A stretch of DNA of 64,000 nt, from assembly GCA_031412915.1 (NCBI GenBank), contig JANODX010000123.1, positions 81,619-145,618 of the forward strand, given 5' to 3'. This DNA comes from JAGNNV01 sp031412915 (GTDB lineage Bacteria; Acidobacteriota; Vicinamibacteria; Fen-336; JAGNNV01). The translations under genes and the position numbers were made by a program. The notes beneath the pieces were generated by a model. That model was not told where the DNA came from. It was given only the letters and a program-made list of their open reading frames with translations, and searched no databases. Below, piece by piece: positions 37,221 to 46,701 of this stretch (position 1 is the first letter of the stretch; each line of letters opens with the position of its first letter).

Positions 37221-39355
37221 GCCTTGCTGTCGCGCTTGATCGGCTCGAGGGTGAGAGGCGCCGCCCTGAGCTTGTCGGCCCGACCCTTCGCGTCTTCGTA
37301 GAGCCTGGTCTGGGCACGGGAGGGTTCCTCGCCCTTCCCCGCTTTGCGACGGCGGTACGTCCCGTCCGGCTCCAGAACGCGGGCCTTCTGGTTTTCCTCG
37401 AACACCCAGTCCAAGACGGTGGAAAGCCGCTCGATCGCCTCTTTCGAGGTGATGCGCGTCATCAACTCGATGCGCCGGTCCAGGTTTCGCGGCATCCAGT
37501 CGGCACTCGCGATGTAGTGCTCCTCATCCCCCGCGTTCGAGAAGTGATAGATCCTCGAGTGTTCGAGGTATCGGTCGACGATCGAAACCACCTCGATGTT
37601 CTCGGAGATGCCCTTGAGTCCGGGCCGCAGACAGCAGATGCCCCGCACGTTGAGCTTTATCCTCACTCCCGCCTTCGAGGCCGCATACAACGCGCGGATG
37701 ATGTCCTCGTCGACGAGGGCATTCATCCTGGCCCGGATGAGGCCGGCCTGGCCTTCTTCGGCGCGACGGCGCTCCCGGTCGATCATCGAGAGAATGCGGG
37801 TGCGAAGGGCCATCGGGGCCATGGTGAGGTGCTGCATGGTGGGAGGGTCGGAAAACCCCGTGATGGCGTTGAAGAAGGCCGAGAGGTCGCGCCCCAGGAT
37901 TTCGTCCGACGAGAGAAGGCCTATGTCCGTATAGAGCTTCGAGGTCTTCTCGTTGTAGTTGCCGGTGGACAGGTGCACATAGCGCCTGATCCCCTGCGGT
38001 TCGCGACGCACGACCAGGGTGGCCTTGGCGTGGGTCTTCAGGCCCCGGATGCCGTAGATGACATGGGCGCCCGCATCCTCGAGCCTTCGCGCCCAGCGGA
38101 TGTTCGAGGCTTCGTCGAAGCGGGCGGTCAGTTCCACCACCACCGTCACCTGCTTGCCCGATTCGGCGGCGGCGGCGAGCGCCTTGATCACCTCGGAATC
38201 GGGAGCCGGGCGATAGAGGGTCTGCTTGATGGCCAGCACCTGGGAGTCGGAGGCCGCCTGCCGGACGAAATCGATGACCGTCTCGAACGATTCATAGGGG
38301 TGGTGCAGGAGCACATCGCGGCCGGAGAGCACAGCGAACAGGTCGGCCGATTCCGAGGGCACCAGGGCGACCTGGGGCCGCTGAGCGGGGTCCCGGAAGG
38401 AGTCGAGGGTCGGAAGGTCGAGGATCTGGAAGAAGAGCCGGAGATCGAGAGGACCGCTGATTCGGTAGACGAGGGGCTCGGCGCCGGGGAATCGAGCCGT
38501 CAATTGCGCGAGCAGCCCCTCCGACGCCTTCGCATCGATGTCGAGACGGATCACCTGCGATCGGCGCCGGCCCTTGACTTCGTCCTCCACCAGGGAGAGA
38601 AAGTCGTCGCCGCCGCCTTCGTCGTCGATGTCGAGTTCGGCGTCTCTGAGAACCCGGAACGCGCACGCATCTCGCACGGCCTGGCCGGGGAAGAGCGCAC
38701 TCAACTGGGACAAAACGACGGTTTCGAGCCTGACGTAGGTGGACTCGGCGCCCGACACCCGGACCAGACGCGGCAAAACGGCCGGCACCGGCACCACCCC
38801 GAGTCTGGGGTCGCCCCCGGTCGTCTCCGGCTCGAGGAGAACCGCGATATTCATCGACAGGGAAGGCAGCATCGGGAAGGGTCGCGCGGCGTCGATCCCG
38901 AGCGGCGTCACCACGGGCTGGACCTCGTCCTTGAAGAAACGCACCACCCCGGGCCGCAGGGACGCGTCGAGATCCGCGAAGTCGACGATGCGAATCCCGA
39001 TCGCCTCCAGGCTGGGCAGGACATCGCGTTCGGAGAGCTCATGCAGACGCTTCAGCTGCAGAGCCGCCATCTCCTTCACCACCGCCAACTGCTGGGCGGG
39101 CGAGAGCCCGGCGGAATCAGGCGTGGTATCGCCCTCGGCAATGGCGTTCTTGAGGGAAGCCACCCGGACCATGAAAAATTCGTCCAGATTGTTCGTGACG
39201 ATGGCCATGAACTTGGCCCGCTCGGCCAGCGGCGTGGCGGCATCTTCCGCCTCCTCGAGGACTCGGGAGTTGAACGAAAGCCACGAAAGCTCGCGGTTGA
39301 AGAAGATCTCCGGATCCTGGGCCTTTCGCCGGAGCTTCGACTTGCTCTTCATCAC
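37217..39355 (-). CDS. ppk: Polyphosphate kinase
   Basis: 712 residues, the usual length of Ppk1. The N-terminal domain opens FFNRELSWLSFNSRVLEEA. The autophosphorylated histidine region is in GLKTHAKATLVVRRE, with the second phosphate site around YVHLSTGNYNEKTSKLYTD and the C-terminal HFSNAGDEEHYIASADWMPRN. It reversibly makes polyphosphate from ATP. ppx overlaps its start by four bases, so synthesis and breakdown enzymes are translated together, and the membrane-protein gene overlaps its stop. Confidence 0.95.
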   Translation of the reverse strand: MMKSKSKLRRKAQDPEIFFNRELSWLSFNSRVLEEAEDAATPLAERAKFMAIVTNNLDEFFMVRVASLKNAIAEGDTTPDSAGLSPAQQLAVVKEMAALQLKRLHELSERDVLPSLEAIGIRIVDFADLDASLRPGVVRFFKDEVQPVVTPLGIDAARPFPMLPSLSMNIAVLLEPETTGGDPRLGVVPVPAVLPRLVRVSGAESTYVRLETVVLSQLSALFPGQAVRDACAFRVLRDAELDIDDEGGGDDFLSLVEDEVKGRRRSQVIRLDIDAKASEGLLAQLTARFPGAEPLVYRISGPLDLRLFFQILDLPTLDSFRDPAQRPQVALVPSESADLFAVLSGRDVLLHHPYESFETVIDFVRQAASDSQVLAIKQTLYRPAPDSEVIKALAAAAESGKQVTVVVELTARFDEASNIRWARRLEDAGAHVIYGIRGLKTHAKATLVVRREPQGIRRYVHLSTGNYNEKTSKLYTDIGLLSSDEILGRDLSAFFNAITGFSDPPTMQHLTMAPMALRTRILSMIDRERRRAEEGQAGLIRARMNALVDEDIIRALYAASKAGVRIKLNVRGICCLRPGLKGISENIEVVSIVDRYLEHSRIYHFSNAGDEEHYIASADWMPRNLDRRIELMTRITSKEAIERLSTVLDWVFEENQKARVLEPDGTYRRRKAGKGEEPSRAQTRLYEDAKGRADKLRAAPLTLEPIKRDSKA

Positions 39356-40959
39356 GACTCCCCCCTCGCAACTTCCCGAAAGATCACGCGCCGGCCGAAA
39401 GCATCCTGGAAGAAGTCGCTGCGCGCGAGTGTGGCCAGCCGTTCCATGGTCAGGTCGCCCGCCCCTTCCACTTCCAGGGCGATGACCGAGCCCTCCTGCC
39501 TCACCCGGAGGTTCTTGACCTTCTGCTGATGGTCGGAGTCGAGGGCATTGGCGAGGCGCAGGATGGCGGCCAGCTTGTTGACCACGATCTTGGCCTCCCG
39601 ATCGAGGGCCATGTAGGGAATGTGGGAGCGCTGGGGAAGGCCCCGCCGGTGATAGCGGGCGATGTTCGAAACCACCAGAAGATCGTCGCGCGACAACCCG
39701 AAGATCTCCGCAGCCGAGATCAGATACTGGGAATGCTTGTGATGGGCCCGAAGGTTCACGAACAGTCCGATGTCGTGGAGGAGGGCGGCGACCTCCAGGA
39801 GAAGGCGATCGCGCGGATCGAGACCGTGCTCCGACTTAAGTTCGTCAAAGAGGCGCAGGGACACGAAGGCGATGTGGCGCGCGTGCCTGGCGTCGTAGTT
39901 GTACTTCTCCCCCAGGGCATGAGCGCTGGCCAGAACCTGGCGGGAGAAGCCTTCGAGCCCAAGCCCTGCCTCCGAGCGGGCGAGATCGAAGATCAGGCCA
40001 TGCCGCAGGGTGGCGTTCGAAACCGTGATGGTGAGAGCCTTAGTGGCTCGGACGAGTTCCGAGTAGACGAGGAGGGCCGGGGTCAGGGTCTCGGCTTCGG
40101 CCTGGGACAGGTTGTACGCGCCGAGTATGGTGTCGACGTCCTTGGCCGCTATCTCGCCGCAAACCTTGAGGAAAGCCTCGCGGGGAATGGCCGACGACGG
40201 CTGGGCCTCTCCTGATCCCAGCACCCGGGCCACCAGACGAGCATCGGCGCCCAGGGCAATGAAGTGTTTCACCTGGTCCAGCGGGAGTTCGCGGCGGATG
40301 TCCGCGATGACGTTCTTGATGTGCCGAAGGATGAGCCGCTGGAAGTGCGCGGACGTGCCCTGAAACGCGGCGAAGCTCTGTCGCAATCGGATCGATCCGA
40401 TGGCGTAGGTTCCCGAGTGGGTCGGCTCGCCTTCATGCAGGGTTGAAAGGTCCGCGCTGCCTCCGCCCACCTCCGCAACCAGGCAGGTTTCGGTCGCGAT
40501 CTCGGGCATGGATTTGAGCGACTCGCGGATCGCGAGGTAGGTCAACCGGTTCTCTTCCGAGCCATCGATGACCTCGACGTCGATCCCGGTCCGAACCCGG
40601 ATACGGTCGAGGACGGTGTCGCGGTTGGTGGCCTCGCGGAGGGCGGAAGTGGCGACGGCGCGGTACCGAACCACCCCGAAGGTATCCATGATCGCCCGGA
40701 AGCCCTCCATGGCCTTCAGCACCGCTTCGACGGTGGGCTGGCCGATGCGGCCGCTGGTGAAAGCGTCCTTGCCGATGAGAACGCCGCGTGAGGCCTCTTC
40801 GACGATCCGCATGGAGTCGCCCTCACCTTCGGCGATGATCAGGCGAACCGCCGAGGCGCCGAGGTCCAGAGCCGCGAATGGCTTGGGCAACTCCTTGGGC
40901 GGCGGGGGGGCGTCGTCCTTGGGCTTTCGGGTGAGGGTTCGCTTGCGGGGGGCGGCCAT
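39352..40959 (-). CDS. ppx: Exopolyphosphatase (Ppx/GppA) with C-terminal HD domain
   Basis: 535 residues. The Ppx/GppA actin-like fold is clear: PFAALDLGASAVRLIIAE, the catalytic Glu region ATSALREATNRD, and VAEVGGGSADLSTL. After ~310 residues an HD-type domain follows (EVAALLHDIGLFVNLRAHHKHSQYLI). It releases phosphate from polyphosphate ends or hydrolyses pppGpp. First gene of a ppx-ppk-membrane-protein operon with ATGA overlaps. Basic residues near the N-terminus (KRTLTRKPKDD) form a short disordered lead. Confidence 0.93.
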   Translation of the reverse strand: MAAPRKRTLTRKPKDDAPPPPKELPKPFAALDLGASAVRLIIAEGEGDSMRIVEEASRGVLIGKDAFTSGRIGQPTVEAVLKAMEGFRAIMDTFGVVRYRAVATSALREATNRDTVLDRIRVRTGIDVEVIDGSEENRLTYLAIRESLKSMPEIATETCLVAEVGGGSADLSTLHEGEPTHSGTYAIGSIRLRQSFAAFQGTSAHFQRLILRHIKNVIADIRRELPLDQVKHFIALGADARLVARVLGSGEAQPSSAIPREAFLKVCGEIAAKDVDTILGAYNLSQAEAETLTPALLVYSELVRATKALTITVSNATLRHGLIFDLARSEAGLGLEGFSRQVLASAHALGEKYNYDARHARHIAFVSLRLFDELKSEHGLDPRDRLLLEVAALLHDIGLFVNLRAHHKHSQYLISAAEIFGLSRDDLLVVSNIARYHRRGLPQRSHIPYMALDREAKIVVNKLAAILRLANALDSDHQQKVKNLRVRQEGSVIALEVEGAGDLTMERLATLARSDFFQDAFGRRVIFREVARGES

Positions 40960-41069
40960 GAACCTCTCAGTTTAGTCCTCCTGGACGGCGGCCCGGCCCC
41001 GTTCTCCGGCGCCCCTGAGGCGAATGGTTTAAGCGTCCTGTTGTGCGGAGTGGGAGATACTGCAGATCC

Positions 41070-41666
41070 ATGACCGCCCGCATTGCCCCTCTCGACGAAC
41101 CTCTGAATCGTTTTCTCGAACTCTTCGAAAAAGCCAGGAAGGTGGAGGCCAACGACGCGACGGCGGTGGCGCTCGCCACCGCGACCATGCACGGGCGCCC
41201 CTCCCTGCGCATGGTGCTGCTGAAGGACTTCGATCTCCGCGGCTTCGTGTTCTTCACCAACTATCAAAGCCGTAAGGCCACGGAACTCGAATCCAATTCC
41301 CAGGCCGCGATGACGTTCTACTGGCCCGGGATGCATGTGCAGGTGAGAGTCGAAGGCACGGTGGACCGGGTGAGCGCCGAAGAATCGGACGCCTACTTCG
41401 ACTCCCGCCCGGTCGGGCACCGGCTCGGGGCGTGGTCTTCCGATCAATCGCGCGAGATCGAGTCGAAGGCGGATCTTTTCGCGAAGTTCGAGGAGGTCGA
41501 GAGGCGCTTCGCCGGCCACGAGGTTCCAAGACCCGCCCACTGGGGCGGCTATCGAATCACGCCGGAGTCGATCGAGTTCTGGTTCGGCAAGGAAAACCGG
41601 ATGCACGAGCGCGATATCTACACCCGGGCAGGAAACGGCTGGACGGTGAAGCTGCTGCAGCCGTAG
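41070..41666 (+). CDS. pdxH: Pyridoxamine 5'-phosphate oxidase
   Basis: 198 residues from the ATG at 41070, preferred over a frame that opens at 41043. FMN-binding segments RPSLRMVLLKDFDLRGFVFFTNYQSRKATEL and the C-terminal signature region FWFGKENRMHERDIY (variant of the RLHDR motif) are present, with PVGHRLGAWSSDQS in between. It oxidises pyridoxamine/pyridoxine 5'-phosphate to PLP. Monocistronic: divergent from ppx with a short spacer, followed by repeat-rich DNA. Confidence 0.9.
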   Translation: MTARIAPLDEPLNRFLELFEKARKVEANDATAVALATATMHGRPSLRMVLLKDFDLRGFVFFTNYQSRKATELESNSQAAMTFYWPGMHVQVRVEGTVDRVSAEESDAYFDSRPVGHRLGAWSSDQSREIESKADLFAKFEEVERRFAGHEVPRPAHWGGYRITPESIEFWFGKENRMHERDIYTRAGNGWTVKLLQP

Positions 41667-41734
41667 CTCCTCCGCTCCCATTGCGAGCGCAGGGCGGACT
41701 ATGTCCGTGACTGTTTGGAAGAACGCGGCCCAAC

Positions 41735-41826
41735 GGACCCTGAGCCTGTCGAAGGGTGGACCCTGAGCCTGCGTGCGCTGAGCTGGTCGAAGCGTCGAAG
41801 GGTGGACCCTGAGCCTGTCGAAGGGC
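41735..41826. repeat. Hairpin repeats of the TCGACRRGCTC-loop family
   Basis: Three consecutive units follow pdxH, the outer two being GGACCCTGAGCCTGTCGAAGGG (each spanning 41735-41756 and 41804-41825). The middle unit is longer and contains an extra GCGTGCGCTGAGCTGG piece. Read on the other strand they contain CTTCGACAGGCTCAGGG, the core seen at the other four sites in this window. Confidence 0.8.
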
Positions 41827-41902
41827 TCTCGGAGGTGTTTCTCAGGAGCGGAGGGATCTCCAAGTGAACAACAAGCATCTTCAACCCACCTATGCCGAAT
41901 TG

Positions 41903-42168
41903 CCGTCACCATCACAGGCCCAACCCGCGGGTCCCAAGGGCGAGGCGGGCATGCCCTCCGGCGGGACCGCTCCTCACCTCGGGCTGAACCACGAAACTCC
42001 GGAATCGCTACTCGGCTCGTCGCTTAGTTGGGCGGAAGGTTCAGACAGACACCGGCGACTCCGCCCAAAATCCCGCAGGATGGGCACGCCCGCCTCACCC
42101 ACGGGACCCGCTCCATTCTCATGGCTGGCACGAGGATCAGATAGCACCAAGGAAGCAGTCGAGGCGGC
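41903..42168 (-). repeat. Structured dispersed repeat, copy A (inverted relative to B and C)
   Basis: The core, 41927-42111 (185 bp), is bounded by terminal inverted arms: GCGGGTCCCAAGGGCGAGGC... at the left and its near-complement ending GGGACCCGC at the right. An inner stem TTGGGCGGA (42028-42036)/TCCGCCCAA (42060-42068) lies inside. Flanking homology to copy B extends from 41903 to about 42168. It lies just upstream of the Ser/Thr kinase gene. Confidence 0.85.
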
Positions 42169-42232
42169 CGGCGAGCATCGACCCAACGGTGATCGAAAGG
42201 ATTCAGCGTACGATAGTCATTGGGGCTCGTCA

Positions 42233-43243
42233 ATGAACCACCCACTCAGCCGGAAGAATTGCAAGCCCGCAGTCGGCCAGAAGTTTGCAGCTGGCGGGGA
42301 CGACTACCTCGTCGCAGGCAAACTCGGGAATGGCGCTGTGGGCCTCGTACGGAAGGTCCGGCGACAACGCGATGGTCGTGGCTTCGCAATGAAGCTGCTG
42401 GCACCAGATCCCAAGTACATCGACGTTGAGGCGTTCGACGACGTTGCCGCCCGATTCAAACGCGAGGGCGAGCGTGGGACGAAGCTGGAACACCGGGGTC
42501 TCGTGGGGGTAGAGGCGTACGTTGAGAATGCCAACGGCAGCGCGTTCGCTCTTCGGCGACCGAGCAATCCTTTCATTGTCATGGAATGGGTGCGAGGCTC
42601 CACGCTGGAAAGCCATATCAGAAGGGAGGAGCGACGGCGCGTTGAGAAGAACGAGCGTAGGAGCTTCTTCGTGACGCCCGAAAGGCTTTCGATCGCCATC
42701 GAAGTCGTGGGTGCGCTCCGCTATCTGCACCAGAAGAAGCTGGTTCATCGCGATGTCAAGCCCGCCAACATCTTCTTGCCGCCGGTAAACGACATCTCCC
42801 GCCGCCGTGCCAAGCTTGGCGATTTCGGGATTATGAAATGGGGTGACTTCCAAGCCTCGATCAGCAGCGGGACCTTGACGGTTACGACGCAACGAGGCCT
42901 TGGCACACTCAAGTACATGTCGCCTGAGCAGGCTCTTGCCCCGAAAGACGTCACGGTTCGTAGCGACGTCTACTCGCTTGGTATCACCCTCTTCGAGCTC
43001 TTCACAACGCAGATCCTTCCAACGCCTCACCACGTTTTTGAGGTGCTGAACGCACGCCTCACCCGGGGAACCACGACCAGCCGCTATATGGTCATGGGCT
43101 ACGCTCTCAGTGCCGAGGATGCGGGCGTCGCCGAACTTGTCATGGACATGCACCTCCGAGGTGCCTCTGGAAGACCCCCGATAGACAAGGTTGCAGGCCG
43201 ACTCGTCTGGGAATGGGAACAGCGGACCGGGTCGGAGTGGTAG
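42233..43243 (+). CDS. Stand-alone serine/threonine protein kinase
   Basis: 336 residues from the ATG at 42233; the frame continues upstream but would then translate the repeat. Kinase motifs are complete: glycine loop GKLGNGAVGLV, catalytic Lys in RGFAMKLL, VMEWVRGSTLESHI hinge, HRDVKPANIF, DFGIMKW, GTLKYMSPEQA and SDVYSLGITLFEL. There is no sensor domain, PASTA repeat or membrane helix, so it is cytosolic. Two 60-base lines counted by eye are 58% and 62% GC against 67% in a ppx line, hinting at foreign origin. Inverted copies of a structured repeat flank it. Confidence 0.9.
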   Translation: MNHPLSRKNCKPAVGQKFAAGGDDYLVAGKLGNGAVGLVRKVRRQRDGRGFAMKLLAPDPKYIDVEAFDDVAARFKREGERGTKLEHRGLVGVEAYVENANGSAFALRRPSNPFIVMEWVRGSTLESHIRREERRRVEKNERRSFFVTPERLSIAIEVVGALRYLHQKKLVHRDVKPANIFLPPVNDISRRRAKLGDFGIMKWGDFQASISSGTLTVTTQRGLGTLKYMSPEQALAPKDVTVRSDVYSLGITLFELFTTQILPTPHHVFEVLNARLTRGTTTSRYMVMGYALSAEDAGVAELVMDMHLRGASGRPPIDKVAGRLVWEWEQRTGSEW

Positions 43244-43253
43244 TTGGTCCCTG

Positions 43254-43514
43254 CTGCCTTGGCCTCGCGGGTTGGTCAAGAGCCCCAGCCACAAGAATGG
43301 AGCGGTTCCCGGGGGCGAGGCGGGCGTGCCCATCCTGCGGGATTTTGGGCCCGAGTCGCCGGATTCCGTCAGCGGTGTTCGGGCCCAATAAGCGACGAGC
43401 CGAGTAGCGATTCCGGAGTCTCGCCGTTCAGCCCGAGGTGAGGAGCGCTCCCGCTGGAGGGCATGCCCGCCTCGCCCTTGGGAACCGCGGGTTGGGCCTG
43501 TGATGGTGACGGAG
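43254..43514 (+). repeat. Structured dispersed repeat, copy B
   Basis: The core, 43302-43488 (187 bp), begins GCGGTTCCCGGGGGCGAGGC and ends with the near-complement, giving 30-bp arms (43302-43331 and 43459-43488) with three mismatches. The inner stem is TTGGGCCCGA (43345-43354)/TCGGGCCCAA (43379-43388). Conserved linkers include AAGCGACGAGCCGAGTAGCG. Outer flanks match copy A in opposite orientation. It begins about ten bases after the kinase stop. Confidence 0.85.
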
Positions 43515-43575
43515 CAACCCGACCAAGGGAGCCGGGTGTGCCTGACAAACCTGCGCAGAACCTTGGGTCTCGCCC
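43515..43575. other. Short spacer between repeat copy B and the RND gene
   Basis: About 60 bp with no feature seen; the RND permease stop lies at 43576. The whole 43244-43575 interval is therefore occupied almost entirely by the repeat. Confidence 0.4.
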
Positions 43576-46500
43576 TTAGGCGGCGGGAGCGGGGGCGGGT
43601 TCCGGCTGGCCGCGGCGGAAGACGCGCCGCAGGGCCACCGTCCAGTCGTCGAAGAGTGCGTACAGCACGGGAATGGCGAGCAGGGTCAGGAGCAGGGCGA
43701 AGGTCTGACCGCCGATGATGACCACCGCTATCGAACGGTTGGTGGCCGAGCCGGCGCCGCTCGAAACCGCGAGGGGCAGCATGCCCGCCACGAAGGCCAG
43801 GGTGGTCATGAGGATGGGACGGAGGCGGTCGCGGTTGGCCTGGAGAATGGCGGTGGCGCGATCCAGGCCACGGTTCCGCAGATTGTTGGTGTGGTCGATC
43901 TGCAGGATTCCGTTCTTCTTGACCACGCCGAAAAGGACCATGATCCCAAGGGCCGAGTAGATGTTGACCGACTGATTGAAAATCACGATCGAAAGCAGGG
44001 CGAAGGGCACGGTCATGGGCAGGGCCATCAGGATGGTGGCGGGATGGAGCCAGCTCTCGAACTGCGCGGCCAGGACCAGGTACATGAAGATGCCCGAAGA
44101 AATGAAGGCGAGCAGGAACGCCCGGGCGGCGCGACCCTGTTCTCTCGACCGGCCGGTCAGGCCGTAGGCGTACTCCGTGGGCATGTTCAACGAAGCCGCC
44201 TTGGCGTTCAGGGCCTGTATGACCGCCTGCTCCGAGAAACCAATCTTCACGTTGCAGGTGATGAGGACCTGGCGCGTGCGCCCGATCCGGTTCACCACCG
44301 CCGGGCCCTTCGATTCCTCGAAGCGCACCACATCCCCGAGCCGGACCGAGCCGAGCCGGGACGAGGGCACGCGCGTTTCCGCGATCATCGAAGGGTCCTT
44401 TCGGTCGATACCCTCGGCCCGGATCCATACGTCGTAGCGCTCGCCCCCTTCGTAGTAGTCGGTGACCTTCGTCCCTCCAACGATGGCGTTGAGAGTGGAC
44501 GCGATGTCGACCACCCGGACGCCCATGTCGGCCGCCTTCTCGCGATCGATCAGCACGCCGAGTTCCGGCTTCCCGGTGACAAGGTCGGTATCCGCGTCCA
44601 CCACTCCGGGAACCTTCTTCATCTCGGCGAGCAGGACCGACGAGTACTCCTCGAGTTTCCTGAGATCGGGCCCACCCACCCAGAACTGAATGTTCGCGTT
44701 GTTCCCCCCTCCGAAAACGTTCACCTGAGAGACCGAGGCGCGGATCTTCAGATCCTGATACTGAGTCAGGATCTCGCCGCGCACTTTCGTCTGGACCTCG
44801 AACACGCTGGCCGTGCGCTCTTCGAGGCCCTTCATCTTCACGTAGATGCTCCCGAAGTTCTGGGTGCGAAGTTGGTCCGCGCCGATGGTGGTGAGCGTCG
44901 CCTCCACCCCGTCGAGGGCGCGCACCTGTTTGGCGATCGACTCCATCAGGGTCTTCGCGGACTCGAGCGACCAGCCCTCGGGGGCCCGAACCAGCACTTC
45001 GAACTGACCCTCGTCGTCAGTGGGCAGGAAGTTCTTGTTGGCCATCCGTCCCAGGGGAATGCTGGAGAAGACGGTGAGGGCGATGATCGCCAGCATGGCG
45101 AAGCGATGCCCCATGGCCCAGCGCAGCATCGCCATGTAACCCGCTTCGACCGCCCCGTAGATTCCGGGAGCGCGTTCGTTGAGACCATGAACGGGGACAA
45201 CCACGTCGCCCTCGCGAGGAACGCGAAGCCAGCGGGCGCACAGCATGGGCGTGATCGTGAAAGCCACGATCAGGGAAATGAAGATCGCGAAACTCATGGT
45301 GATCCCAAAGCTGCCCATGAACCGGCCTACGATGCCTCCCATGAAGCCGATGGGCAGGAAGACCGCGATCAGCGACAAAGTGGTGGCGAGGACGGCGAGG
45401 CCAATGTCACGGGTCCCCTCGATGGCGGCCTGGCGAGGGGGAAGGCGCTTGTCTTCGAGAAGTCGGAAGATGTTCTCGATCACGATGACCGCGTCGTCGA
45501 TGACGATCCCCACGACCAGGGTCAGGGCGAGCAGGGTGATCGTGTTCAGGGTGTAGCCCATGTACTTGATCGCGGCGAAGGCGCTGATGATCGAGGCGGG
45601 GATCGACAGGGCGGCGATAAGAGTGGGACGCGCCCGCCGGAGGAACATCCAGACGACACCCGCGGCCAGAATTGAACCGAGGACCAGGTGCTCCTGGACG
45701 GCGGCGATGGAGGTCTTGACGAATTCGGACTGGTCGCGCGCATAGTCCATCCGCCAGCCTTTGGGCAGGCGCGGACGCAGGGACTCCACCCTCTCGCGGA
45801 CCGCCGCCACCGTGGTCACGGTGTTGGACCCGGACTGCTTTCGAACCAGGATGGTGACCGCGGGCTTCCCGTTCCACATCGCCGTCGACTCCGGATCCTC
45901 CTGGCCGTCTTCGATCCGGGCCACATCCTTGAGGCGCACCGCCACGCCGTTCTTCGTGGCCACCACGATCTCGCCGAACTGATCGATCGACTGCACACGG
46001 CCGTACGTCCGCAGAGAGAGATCACGCGCGCCCTGCTCCACCCGGCCGCCGGGAAGCTGGAGGTTCTGGGATTGAATGGCCTGAACGACCTGGGCGGCCG
46101 GAAGTCCCAGGCTCGCCAAAGCGCCCGAGTTCGCGATGACCCGGACCTGACGGGCGCGGCCGCCAATGATCCTGGCCTGCCCGACCCCCAGGACGGTGCC
46201 GAGATTGCGCTTGAGAACCTTGTCGCCGAACTCCGTCAGTTCGCGCAGCGTTGCGTCGCCCGAGAGGATGATCGCGATGACCGGGGTGGCGTCGGCCACG
46301 ATCTTTTCGACCACCGGAGACTCGATGCCGCGGGGAAGCTGGGAGGTCGCTCCGTCGACGCGTTCGCGCACTTCCTGACCGCCGACATTGCCGTCCTTCT
46401 CCAGGTTGAAGCCCACGGTGACGACGGAGAAGCCGTCGGAGGAGAAAGATCGAAGTTCGTCGACCCCGGAGATCGAACTGACCGCGTCCTCGAGCTTCTC

Positions 46501-46695
46501 CGATATGTCGGTCTCCATCTCCTGAGGGCCCGCCCCCGGGAACTGGGTGGTCACGGTGACAAAAGGAAAGTCGACGTTGGGAAACCGGTCGAGGCCCAGA
46601 GTCGAATAGCCGAAGGCGCCCACCACGACCAGAGTGAGGATGAGGACGGTCGCGAAGACCGGCCGATCGATGCAGATTTCAGCGAGCTTTTGCAT
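43576..46695 (-). CDS. RND efflux pump inner-membrane transporter (HAE1/AcrB type)
   Basis: 1039 residues, the family length. It opens EICIDRPVFATVLILTLVVVG (TM1), with the first periplasmic loop starting FPGAGPQEMETDISEKLEDAV. The proton-relay aspartates are in TM4 (LVVGIVIDDAVIVIENIF), and TM regions VFLPIGFMGGIVGRFM and PVLYALFDDW are typical. It exports hydrophobic or amphiphilic compounds using the proton gradient. Adaptor, TolC partner and TetR regulator are encoded immediately upstream in one operon; the spacing to the adaptor is six bases. Confidence 0.95.
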   Translation of the reverse strand: MQKLAEICIDRPVFATVLILTLVVVGAFGYSTLGLDRFPNVDFPFVTVTTQFPGAGPQEMETDISEKLEDAVSSISGVDELRSFSSDGFSVVTVGFNLEKDGNVGGQEVRERVDGATSQLPRGIESPVVEKIVADATPVIAIILSGDATLRELTEFGDKVLKRNLGTVLGVGQARIIGGRARQVRVIANSGALASLGLPAAQVVQAIQSQNLQLPGGRVEQGARDLSLRTYGRVQSIDQFGEIVVATKNGVAVRLKDVARIEDGQEDPESTAMWNGKPAVTILVRKQSGSNTVTTVAAVRERVESLRPRLPKGWRMDYARDQSEFVKTSIAAVQEHLVLGSILAAGVVWMFLRRARPTLIAALSIPASIISAFAAIKYMGYTLNTITLLALTLVVGIVIDDAVIVIENIFRLLEDKRLPPRQAAIEGTRDIGLAVLATTLSLIAVFLPIGFMGGIVGRFMGSFGITMSFAIFISLIVAFTITPMLCARWLRVPREGDVVVPVHGLNERAPGIYGAVEAGYMAMLRWAMGHRFAMLAIIALTVFSSIPLGRMANKNFLPTDDEGQFEVLVRAPEGWSLESAKTLMESIAKQVRALDGVEATLTTIGADQLRTQNFGSIYVKMKGLEERTASVFEVQTKVRGEILTQYQDLKIRASVSQVNVFGGGNNANIQFWVGGPDLRKLEEYSSVLLAEMKKVPGVVDADTDLVTGKPELGVLIDREKAADMGVRVVDIASTLNAIVGGTKVTDYYEGGERYDVWIRAEGIDRKDPSMIAETRVPSSRLGSVRLGDVVRFEESKGPAVVNRIGRTRQVLITCNVKIGFSEQAVIQALNAKAASLNMPTEYAYGLTGRSREQGRAARAFLLAFISSGIFMYLVLAAQFESWLHPATILMALPMTVPFALLSIVIFNQSVNIYSALGIMVLFGVVKKNGILQIDHTNNLRNRGLDRATAILQANRDRLRPILMTTLAFVAGMLPLAVSSGAGSATNRSIAVVIIGGQTFALLLTLLAIPVLYALFDDWTVALRRVFRRGQPEPAPAPAA

Positions 46696-46701
46696 GGGAT
46701 C

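Noticed and set aside
41864..42232. N-terminal extension of the kinase through the repeat
   Set aside because: The frame is open, but the sequence is the repeat itself in translation; kinase homology begins only after the ATG at 42233.
41903..43514. Copies A and B as integron attC sites around the kinase
   Set aside because: GTTGGGC (matching GTTRRRY) occurs near the repeats, but copy C lacks it, the 30-bp perfect outer arms are unlike attC arms, the copies are inverted rather than direct, and no integrase gene is visible.
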